From: Acidobacteriota bacterium
GTDB taxonomy: Bacteria > Acidobacteriota > Terriglobia > Versatilivoradales > Versatilivoraceae
Direction: 5' to 3'
Length of the DNA stretch: 64,000 nucleotides
Assembly (NCBI GenBank): GCA_022826755.1
Contig: JAJDUG010000067.1
Location: forward strand, 1-64,000
Below, in pieces: positions 43,642 to 52,528 of this stretch (the stretch's first letter is position 1; every line of letters begins with the position of its first letter). A program made the position numbers and the translations under genes. The notes beneath the pieces are model-generated. The model saw only the letters and a program-made list of their open reading frames with translations, had not been told where the DNA came from and searched no databases.

Positions 43642-44610
43642 ATGCTCAAGACCAGGGAAACCATGATTGCCCTCCTGCAGGGACGGGAAAAACTGCTGGA
43701 ACATATCGGCTTCCCCCGGCAACAGGCCGAATGGATCACCCTGGTCTGCCTTCACTCGGGTCTGTTCACCCGAGACCAGTTCGCCTTTTACCTACAGGGA
43801 GCCAACCGCTTCTACGTCCGGCGATGCGTTAAGGCCCTGATCGATTGCCGGGTCTCGTCCCGGCCGTTCGCCGACGAACGAGTCATCGACGGCCGGCTCA
43901 TCTGTCGTATCTTCGGAAAGCAGATCTACGAAGTGCTGGAGATCCCCCATGTCCGTCACCGCCGGGAGGCCTCGCTTGAAGTCATCGGGAGGCGACTGTT
44001 GTCTCTCGACTTCGTGCTGGACCATCTGGAGTTGCCCTGGTTGACGACCGAGCAGGACAAAGTCTCCTGCTTTGAGCAACTCGGGATCGGGAGAGACCTG
44101 CTGCCCCGCAGGATCTACTCCGGCCGGGCCAAGGGACAGATCCACTATTTCCCCCTCAAGACGCCGGTTGCCGTGGGGCCGGAGGCGGCCGTATTCGTCT
44201 ACGTCGACCCCGGCATGGGAACCCGTAGTAGGCTGGACTCCTGGGGAGAGGCCCACCGGCGGCTTTGGGAGAAGCTCCGCAGGTCGGGCCGGCGCATCGA
44301 GGTGGTTGCGGTCGCCTGGGAGCAGGAACTGCTGGACCGCGCCGGCCGGAGGCTCCGATCCTGGGTAGCCGAAAAGATGAGCGAGGACGAAAAGGAAGCC
44401 CTCATGCTTCGCCAGGCCATCGCTGAGACCGATTTTGACACCATCGAAGGCCATGGCGGCTGGGATGCCGTCGTAGAGAAAATCCTCCGATGGGATCGGG
44501 AAGACCCGGCGCCCAAGGGCCGCGAAATGATCGACGATTTCCGCCTGTGGGGGTCACGCCGATGCCGTCGTATGGGTGGCCACCTTACAAAGGGGGGGTG
44601 GCGCAAGTAG
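43642..44610 (+). CDS. Uncharacterised mobile-element protein with winged-helix-like N terminus
   Basis: The 322-residue protein is basic and soluble. The N-terminal 100 residues (HIGFPRQQAEWITLVCLHSG, FAFYLQGANRFYVRRCVKAL, ICRIFGKQIYEVL) look like the winged helix of replication-relaxation proteins found on mobile elements. The middle has LLSLDFVLDHLELPWLTTEQ and FVYVDPGMGTRSRLDSWG. I recall similar proteins in integrative elements of other bacteria but no known function. The gene is flanked by inverted repeats (42846/44928 and 43098/44676), so it may move as a unit. Confidence 0.7.
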   Translation: MLKTRETMIALLQGREKLLEHIGFPRQQAEWITLVCLHSGLFTRDQFAFYLQGANRFYVRRCVKALIDCRVSSRPFADERVIDGRLICRIFGKQIYEVLEIPHVRHRREASLEVIGRRLLSLDFVLDHLELPWLTTEQDKVSCFEQLGIGRDLLPRRIYSGRAKGQIHYFPLKTPVAVGPEAAVFVYVDPGMGTRSRLDSWGEAHRRLWEKLRRSGRRIEVVAVAWEQELLDRAGRRLRSWVAEKMSEDEKEALMLRQAIAETDFDTIEGHGGWDAVVEKILRWDREDPAPKGREMIDDFRLWGSRRCRRMGGHLTKGGWRK

Positions 44611-44647
44611 CTGGTGCACGATTTCGGCAATTACAAATCTGCACTAT

Positions 44648-44676
44648 CAGAGGGCAAAGCCCTCGCCGTTGTGGTC
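44648..44676 (-). repeat. 29-bp inverted repeat C, right copy
   Basis: This is the exact reverse complement of 43098-43126. It begins 38 bases after the stop of the bracketed gene. The gap 44611-44952 is otherwise GC-rich palindromic sequence without a supported gene. Confidence 0.65.
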
Positions 44677-44817
44677 AAGGTTGTGCCCGGGAGTCCGCAT
44701 TGGAAGGGGGTTGGCACGGATTATCCGAGTCCTATGGGGCAAAGCCCCGTGCGCTGGCGGCATCGTTTGTCCGCGCCTCGCACGGCGCGTCGTGGCGCCG
44801 CACGGGAGGGGGGGGAT

Positions 44818-44928
44818 GGTGGTGAGAGCGACCCCCATTTTTTCGCCGCTGGTGCGCCACGGGGGCGGACAAAGGTGGCGGCCAAGGTGGCAGCCCTTTG
44901 CCCCCGGCGGGGAGGTCGCTCTCACCAC
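44818..44928 (-). repeat. 111-bp palindrome-ended element B
   Basis: The ends (GGTGGTGAGAGCGACCCCC at 44818-44836, and its inverse ending at 44928) match element A. Read on the opposite strand, element A also shares the inner words TTTTTT, CGCCGCTG and TGCGCCACGGGG with it. A and B are thus inverted copies about 2 kb apart. Confidence 0.6.
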
Positions 44929-44952
44929 AGAGATCCCTGCGGGAAGGCCTAA

Positions 44953-45280
44953 ATGAAGACCTGGACGCAAGGCATTCTCACCATTCTTGCACTGACGGCC
45001 GTAGCCGTGTCATGTGGCTCTCTCCCTGGTCAGTCCTGGGCGAGGTCGCCTTGCCAGACTTGGTGCGGGCAACAGATTCCTTCATGCATGCCCTTTTTGC
45101 CGGCCACCCCGGAGAACGAGTCGCTGAACTTCGAGCTGCGGGGGACGCGCAGTGCAGGAAATGCCTTTGGCTGACAGAGCAGATCTTGAGATGTGGGGAC
45201 AGGCCACGCTGCGGTGGCGGGCGTTGGTTGGTGAGTGCGGCGTGCACAGGCTGCAATCGAACAACTGCAAAATACTAAAC
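44953..45280 (+). pseudogene. Frameshifted small gene, possibly a lipoprotein
   Basis: It starts with an ATG and a lipoprotein-like signal, MKTWTQGILTILALTAVAVSCGS (lipobox AVSC). The frame then loses sense, while a second frame (LPDLVRATDSFMHALFAGHPGERVAEL) and a third (REMPLADRADLEMWGQATLRW, preceded by a join near 45150) look more protein-like. Two shifts would join these parts. I do not recognise the family. Positions 45281-45654 after it show nothing. Confidence 0.35.
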
Positions 45281-45654
45281 TTATTACAGATAGGACCGCT
45301 TTACTCTCCTCAATGTGTCCCCACTTTCGATCAGGATTCTATCGGACCGTTCATAACATCTCGGGACAGGATGTCCGAAGCGAAGAAACCGCGGGTCCGG
45401 GGACTGTCGAGTGGAGTAGCAATCTGCGCGCACTGCGAGTCGGCGACGCCACTAACGGTTAGAGACAGGTCTGACGTGAAGACTGGTGCACAGATTGAAA
45501 AAGGCCACCCATCGGCGAGCTTCCTCGTTCACTATTGAGTTACCTGTTATTGCAGGGGGTACGCATCCCCGCTCCTTTGGTTATAAGACTAGCTTGTTTA
45601 TAGCCCGTGCCTCCGACTCAGTCACTTCCGTTATGCACGCTTCGTCGCCAGTTA

Positions 45655-47373
45655 CTATTCGGCATCGAGGTCGTCGCCGGACGACAAATCGTCCGGGTCG
45701 TAGTTTTCATCAGGTTGCCGGACCCCGACTTCGTCGATGGAGCGTTTGGGCACCCACGCCCGGAGCTTCCTGGCGATTAGCTTGCACCGCTCCCGGAAAA
45801 ATAGATCGTAATCGTCCTGCCAAACTCCGAAGTTATCGAGATCGATCAAGTGCGTTTTCATGGTTTCCTTGAGGTTCGGGTTTTCCGTTCTGAACGCCTC
45901 CATATAGACAGATGGAGCTTTGGCCCTTATCTCCCGTTTGTTAAGGAAGTCGTCCACGATGGTGATGTTGGCGACATGGTTGATGTACCAGTGTTCTTTG
46001 CCGTGCCTCCTCAAGTGGGCGCGAGGAAAGAAGTGATGGTAATTCCTGCTGTTGGCCCGCTTCAGCCAGTCATTGGCGACGCGCACCTTGGCACCTGACG
46101 CGAAGGATTCCGGTTGTTGGTACGCATACAGGCAAAGAATCGCCTTGTTAAAGCTGCGTCCTGTGTTGAAGTACCCATTCGATTTGATTGAGCCGGCGCT
46201 GAGGTCGACGCCTTCGTCGTAGTCGGGCTCCTTGTCCTGAAGCGCCGCCTCGACCCGCTTGATGTCGACGGCAAGCTTTGCCTCGACGGCTGAGGTGTAC
46301 CGACCGGAGAGCGAGATTCTCCAGAAGAGTTCTCGCATCCACTTGCGCTGATTTCCTTTGGGCTCCTTGCCCGCTTTGGCAAAGAAGTACCCGAATGGCA
46401 CAATCAGCGCCGCGTACGGTAGGAGCTTCGATACAGGAATCCTGAAGTAGCTTCGGAAATAGTCACACGCCGCTTCGATGGCGTTCTCGACCGTCGGCCA
46501 AGTCCTGCGGAAGTCAGCCGTATTCAGGCGTAAGATATCCTGCTTCTGGCATCTACCGACCATCAGGAGGCTGGCAAGTTGGAGCAGCGCCGCGGGTGGA
46601 ATTGTGCCATAGTCTACGGCTTCCAGCCGCGTTCGTAGCGCCTTGTACAACTCAGCCAAGTCAAATCCTGATTCGTGGTCGTAAGTCTTGGCAACCATGA
46701 TTTCGAAGACCGAAAGGGGCTGCCCACTGACATTGATTCTCGTGAAGATTTCGGTGGCGATGTCAATCGCAGCATCTTGGATAAGGATCACCGAGAACTG
46801 ATAGGTCTGGAGGCGCCTCTGGTAGGTCTGGAGTTGCTTTCGTCGGGTGGCATTGAGTCTTGCGAGCAGTTCGAACTCGCCGTTGAGCAGGTCGACGAGA
46901 CGTACGCAGTGCCCGTCCAATTCGGCCGAGGCAACATCGCCCTGTGGCGCGATGGCCACGAGCGGGGCCTCCGCATCATCCCCAGCGTCTGCATCCAGGT
47001 CCACAAAGATGTCTCGGAAGTCGTTGGGGCGCTCGTCTCGAGTGACCGTGAGTCCCTTGCAGGCGGCGTAGAGGCTCGTAAGCCGTTGCTGGCCGTCCAA
47101 GACCTGCTCGGAGTAGTCTCCTGAGGGGGTCGGAGGAAGCGTCTGTCCTCCGATCTCTTTCACGAAGCGGAGTTGCTCCTTCGTCTTCCACAAGATGAAC
47201 GTGCCGATCGGAAAGCCTTTCAGGATGCTGTCGATCAGCTTGGCCGACTTTTCCCGTGGCCACACGAACTCGCGCTGAAACTGCGGGATCTTGAGTGTTC
47301 CAAACTCGATACCCGACATTACCTTTTCAAAACTCCGCGATTGGGGGTCCGGCTGGTTCATCGATGCCTCCAT
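45655..47373 (-). CDS. DUF262/HNH protein, GmrSD-like restriction enzyme
   Basis: The 572-residue protein starts in a DUF262 (ParB/GmrS-like) domain: IPQFQREFVWPREKSAKLID, and the NTPase signature VLDGQQRLTSLYAA. The C-terminal part has an HNH-type nuclease pattern, SRNYHHFFPRAHLRRHG, then NHVANITIVDDFLNKREIR, as in the GmrD/DUF1524 group. Such single-chain GmrSD proteins are type IV restriction enzymes that cut modified phage DNA using nucleotide. GC content is lower than in the core genes. Met5 is another possible start. It is transcribed alone and opposite to the following defence genes. Confidence 0.8.
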   Translation of the reverse strand: MEASMNQPDPQSRSFEKVMSGIEFGTLKIPQFQREFVWPREKSAKLIDSILKGFPIGTFILWKTKEQLRFVKEIGGQTLPPTPSGDYSEQVLDGQQRLTSLYAACKGLTVTRDERPNDFRDIFVDLDADAGDDAEAPLVAIAPQGDVASAELDGHCVRLVDLLNGEFELLARLNATRRKQLQTYQRRLQTYQFSVILIQDAAIDIATEIFTRINVSGQPLSVFEIMVAKTYDHESGFDLAELYKALRTRLEAVDYGTIPPAALLQLASLLMVGRCQKQDILRLNTADFRRTWPTVENAIEAACDYFRSYFRIPVSKLLPYAALIVPFGYFFAKAGKEPKGNQRKWMRELFWRISLSGRYTSAVEAKLAVDIKRVEAALQDKEPDYDEGVDLSAGSIKSNGYFNTGRSFNKAILCLYAYQQPESFASGAKVRVANDWLKRANSRNYHHFFPRAHLRRHGKEHWYINHVANITIVDDFLNKREIRAKAPSVYMEAFRTENPNLKETMKTHLIDLDNFGVWQDDYDLFFRERCKLIARKLRAWVPKRSIDEVGVRQPDENYDPDDLSSGDDLDAE

Positions 47374-47440
47374 TCATCAAGCTACTTTGGATAGTACTCT
47401 TCCTGCTGAATCAGCATGCTCGGACGCTGCTGGATAATCA

Positions 47441-47854
47441 ATGGCGGAATCTCGCTCGGATTGTCCACTTCTGGCACGCACGTCCCCAGGATTTACAGGC
47501 CATAAGCGACCAAGAGGAACGTTGCGTCTTTCCGCAATGGGATCCGGCACCCATACTCGGCCAGCCGATCAGGTCGTCCGGAAAGCCAACATCGCTAATT
47601 ATGCATTTGGCAAGTTGTCTGGGCCAGACGGATTCCCGTCGGGAGTCAAAAACTACATCGACCTTGCTTCCTCCGCCAAGTACAAAGAGTCCATATCCTT
47701 ACTAGGCGTTCTTGGACTTCTCCCTCTCATACGCATCAGTACTGGTAAATCGGTAGGTTTCGTGGATCTCTTTGGAAACAGACCGGACACATTGCTGATT
47801 CTCCAATGCGCGTTATTTGATAACCGCGTTCGGAGAGCAGGCGAAATACGGTGA
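47441..47854 (+). CDS. Hypothetical ORF of uncertain reality
   Basis: This is an open frame of 137 codons whose second half (NIANYAFGKLSGPDGFPSGV, KYKESISLLGVLGLLPLIRI) reads like a protein, while the first half is arginine-rich and out of keeping. No family is recognised and no ribosome site is seen. It could be the end of a truncated gene. The stretch 47855-48281 that follows holds no gene that I can support. Confidence 0.25.
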   Translation: MAESRSDCPLLARTSPGFTGHKRPRGTLRLSAMGSGTHTRPADQVVRKANIANYAFGKLSGPDGFPSGVKNYIDLASSAKYKESISLLGVLGLLPLIRISTGKSVGFVDLFGNRPDTLLILQCALFDNRVRRAGEIR

Positions 47855-48281
47855 TCCTCTATCGTCGCCATCCCCCGCCCCACGATTTCTTTGGACAATG
47901 ACTTGAGAAACTCTGTGAGAAGCTACAGGGAAGGAGGGTCACGCTATGTCGAGGGGAAGGGATGGAGGCTCTGGGGACACGAAGGGAGCCCGTAGGATGA
48001 CCGGATCGACCCCACCTGCCGGCCGTAGCGGGAAGGGGCGGTTGTCAGTGAATTCAGGCACCTCGCCAGCATCGTGCTATTCTATTTTGGACTCTTGATC
48101 GACAAGCCGCTCGGTGATTGACCGTGACGGTGCGGGGCAGCCTACTGGACTCTTCGAGAGTCTATGCTACAGCGCTGATATCCGTGGCCTGCGGAGCGTC
48201 GTTGCCCCCCTCGACTGCCGAGGTAAGACACGTCGAATCAGGTAGACGACCAAGCAGAATAGAGCACGGAGGTTTGTAGGA

Positions 48282-49040
48282 ATGGTCGCAGCAAAGAAAA
48301 AATCACCAAGAGCGCTCGCCGATCACAGGAAGGTCGGAAACAAATTTATACCTCCTTTGACTGCAGAACTCGGACCGCTCACCGAGATTCGATGGGTCAA
48401 CGACCTCGTCCCGGAGTTTGTGTGGCTCGCACTGCTAAGTGACAGGTATGGTCTCAAGATGGGAACAGATCTGGCACGTCGGTTGGCACTCGCAGCGACT
48501 GTCGTGCGGGGAGCAAAGCGAAAGGCATGGTTCGCTCTAGCAAGCGCGTACGCGGAGTTGGATCCGTCCGAGCGCGACGCTGTTGTGGCCAAGTTAGAGG
48601 CAGACGGCATCGCGCAACAGATACGCGAAGCTCTATCGCCACTATTGACGTTCTATCCAGAATGTCCCCTGAGATTCCTCTTCGTTGACCTCCCACGGTC
48701 GGGGAACAACTCACTGGAGGACTTCAAGACCATCCTGGAGTTAGTCTTTGATAAAGGGGATATTCCGGGAACGTTCGCGCAGGCGACAGCGGTCTACATT
48801 GCTTTCGTCACCGATATGCTGAAGGTCTTCAAGGGCTTAGCGCTAGCCAACTTTCCCGCTATTGAGGATTATCCTAGTACAGAGGAATCACAGTGTGTCG
48901 CCAGTTCGGTAAGGTCAACAGTGTTGACCTTCTACAGCCAATTCAAAACTGATCACTCAACCGCTTGGATCTCCTACTTTTGGAAGCGTGGCCTCGACCT
49001 CGACGACTGCAAGCTCGACGAAGAGAGAGGGGCAGAATGA
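48282..49040 (+). CDS. Hypothetical protein, first gene of a two-gene unit
   Basis: The 252-residue protein has a lysine-rich start (VAAKKKSPRALADHRKVGNKF) and then a mostly helical body; I see no signal peptide or membrane helix. GGAGG lies upstream of the ATG. Its stop overlaps the start of the next gene (ATGA), so the two are made together. I recall co-occurrence of such pairs near restriction systems, without a known role. GC is lower than in the core genome. Confidence 0.7.
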   Translation: MVAAKKKSPRALADHRKVGNKFIPPLTAELGPLTEIRWVNDLVPEFVWLALLSDRYGLKMGTDLARRLALAATVVRGAKRKAWFALASAYAELDPSERDAVVAKLEADGIAQQIREALSPLLTFYPECPLRFLFVDLPRSGNNSLEDFKTILELVFDKGDIPGTFAQATAVYIAFVTDMLKVFKGLALANFPAIEDYPSTEESQCVASSVRSTVLTFYSQFKTDHSTAWISYFWKRGLDLDDCKLDEERGAE

Positions 49041-49858
49041 TGGACGAGGGCTTAAGTCTCAATGAGATCCTGACAAACCTCATCCAGGGCCATCGAGCAG
49101 AACTCGGTGCACGGTGGGAGGCGTGGGAACTAGATTTAACTAAACCCCAACTGCATGAAGTGATAGGAGGCCTGATGGCGAGGCAGGTCTCGTTGGCTAC
49201 GCAGTTGGCACAGTCTCCATCAGCCTGGAATGGTCACATAGCACCGCTCATCCTACGGGCTATGACGGATGTTTACATAACGCTCGCCTGGATCTTCCAG
49301 GACCGCGAGAAAAGGACGGACGAATACGTCAAGTACGGTCTAGGCCAACGAAAGCTGTGGTTAGAACACTTCAAGAGATCCCTCGTCGAGAGAGGCGAAA
49401 AAGAACCAGAGAAAAACCTGTTCGTGAAAGCTCTTACAAGACAATTGAACGCCGAGCGTTTTGAGCACATCACAGAGGTTAATGTAGGAGCTTGGTCCGA
49501 GCGAAGCACTAGGAAAATGGCCGAGGAAGCCGGATGTCTCGACCTGTATCGGCTAGCCTACACACCATTCAGCACAGCGGTTCATAGTATGTGGACCCAT
49601 ATCGCCGGCTACAACCTCCGTCGATGCCGGAACCCCTTGCACCAGTTTCACCGAGTGCCGGAAGATTCCGATCTGGAACCAGACATAGACTACGTGTATC
49701 GAGCTGCGAAATACGTCGCCAAGACCTTCGCTCTCTTCGACCGAGAAACTGGCGTGTCGGTAGAAACACCATCGTCCTTGGACCAATTCGTGGAGTCCCT
49801 TGCCCATCCGACCGGTGAGGCACAGACGGACTCTCCCGATCCCTTGGACGACCTATAG
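49037..49858 (+). CDS. DUF5677-like helical protein, second gene of a two-gene unit
   Basis: The product is 273 residues, helical and soluble. The pattern LILRAMTDVYITLAWIFQDREKR, EYVKYGLGQRKLWLEH, and later YTPFSTAVHSMWTHIAGYN resembles DUF5677 proteins, in which an Arg in the first helix and a Ser/His pair in a later helix are conserved. Two start codons stand in tandem (ATGATG). The four-base overlap with the gene before it and the place next to hsdM suggest an anti-phage pair (inference). Confidence 0.65.
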   Translation: MMDEGLSLNEILTNLIQGHRAELGARWEAWELDLTKPQLHEVIGGLMARQVSLATQLAQSPSAWNGHIAPLILRAMTDVYITLAWIFQDREKRTDEYVKYGLGQRKLWLEHFKRSLVERGEKEPEKNLFVKALTRQLNAERFEHITEVNVGAWSERSTRKMAEEAGCLDLYRLAYTPFSTAVHSMWTHIAGYNLRRCRNPLHQFHRVPEDSDLEPDIDYVYRAAKYVAKTFALFDRETGVSVETPSSLDQFVESLAHPTGEAQTDSPDPLDDL

Positions 49859-50037
49859 TGTCAGTTTGTGTACCAATGGCATAATGAGAGACCAATAGAG
49901 CAGGAACGGTTCTGCCCTCCTGATGACAATGGCCTCAGCATAAGTACCGTCAAATCCAGCGGCCTTGAGGACTTCGCTCGCTTCCTTGAACGCAGCCACA
50001 TTTCGGGAATGGCACGCCTCCAGCACGTCCGTTCAGA

Positions 50038-50179
50038 CACTCTGATGGAGGACGCCATGATCACCGCGACGGCCGTCGTGCGACGGCCGACGGGCGTGAT
50101 CCGCAATATGCGCGACTTTGATCAACTCGGGGTAGATCTCCTAAATCCATTCGAACACGAATCCAACGTGCGGCGGTAG
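50038..50179 (+). pseudogene. vapC-like toxin, 3' remnant
   Basis: The frame MEDAMITATAVVRRPTGVIR, then [17 protein letters not shown], is the typical C-terminal end of VapC PIN toxins (normally DAxIAATA...TRNVRDF...LNPF). The N-terminal two thirds are missing; the sequence upstream in the same frame is unrelated. It ends eight bases before hsdM. Confidence 0.6.
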
Positions 50180-50187
50180 CACCACCC

Positions 50188-51803
<1,616 letters not shown>

Positions 51804-51807
<4 letters not shown>

Positions 51808-52049
51808 CGGTACAGGAGCTGAACCATGTCCTATGGACCTATCCGGCGGACATACGCGTGGTCGTGAACGGCTATGCAGAGGGCTTCGACAATGTGTCGC
51901 CCAAAGGGACCTTTGTGGTCAAGGTGAGATTGAACCGAGGTAAGAAAGACTGGTAGGGTCGGCACCTGGAATCGGAAACCCAGACTGAAGAAATGGCTGC
52001 TGGCGGCAAAAACGTGGACGCTCTGGTGTTTCTCCGGAAGTCTAATTGA
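51804..52049 (+). pseudogene. Small gene of the restriction operon with an in-frame amber stop
   Basis: The ATG overlaps the hsdM stop (ATGA). The first 50 codons read [20 protein letters not shown], then VNGYAEGFDNVSPKGTF, the start of a small conserved protein. A TAG at 51954-51956 follows GKKDW. The same frame then continues without break as GRHLESETQTEEMAAGGKNV, then DALVFLRKSN, to a TGA at 52047-52049, and DALVLRR-like ends are what I recall for this family. So an 81-codon gene is cut by one nonsense codon. The product may be a 50-residue peptide, or the gene may be dead. Confidence 0.6.
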
Positions 52050-52111
52050 TGTGACATAGTGTCTATGGATATTTGCGAGGTCCTGGATTTAGAGGATCGG
52101 AGGCATGAGCC

Positions 52112-52528
52112 GTGATCGAATACGACAAGTTTCGGATGTCCCTCAAGCGTCTTGAGGAGCAATACGAAAATTACCGGCAATCTGACGACTCCCTGCCTGA
52201 ACTGACCCGGGAAGCCATCGCCGAGTCGGCCATTCAGCGTTTCGAAACCTGCTTTGACTGCCTCTGGAAAGTGTTGAAACGATACTTGATTGAAGAGCTA
52301 GCCCTCGCGGACGCGCCCAACAGCCCCAAGGGCATTTTCCGACTCGCTAATGAGAACTCTCTGTTCGCCGCGCCACTGAATGAATGGTTGGGTTACGCCG
52401 ACGCCCGCACCGGTACGGCCCACGATTACAGTGGGGAGAAAGCACAAGCCTGCCTGGACATCATGGGCACATTCATTGACGATGCCATTGGCCTCTACCA
52501 GACCATGACCAGAGAAACATGGGACTAG
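52112..52528 (+). CDS. HEPN-domain toxin (HepT / nucleotidyltransferase substrate-binding family)
   Basis: The 138-residue all-helical protein starts at GTG. It has the HI0074-type pattern YDKFRMSLKRLEEQYEN, ESAIQRFETCFDCLWKVLKR and the catalytic motif R99-TGTA-H104-D-Y106, an exact RX4HXY as in HepT RNases. In known pairs the partner MntA nucleotidyltransferase AMPylates this tyrosine and blocks the RNase. The gene overlaps the next by ten bases, and that gene carries the MNT domain. It therefore forms a toxin-antitoxin pair embedded in the restriction operon. Confidence 0.88.
   Translation: MIEYDKFRMSLKRLEEQYENYRQSDDSLPELTREAIAESAIQRFETCFDCLWKVLKRYLIEELALADAPNSPKGIFRLANENSLFAAPLNEWLGYADARTGTAHDYSGEKAQACLDIMGTFIDDAIGLYQTMTRETWD

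Noticed and set aside
48282-49858. Naming the pair as a known Abi or other described defence system
   Set aside because: No diagnostic motif of a described system is visible, so only a general defence link is suggested.
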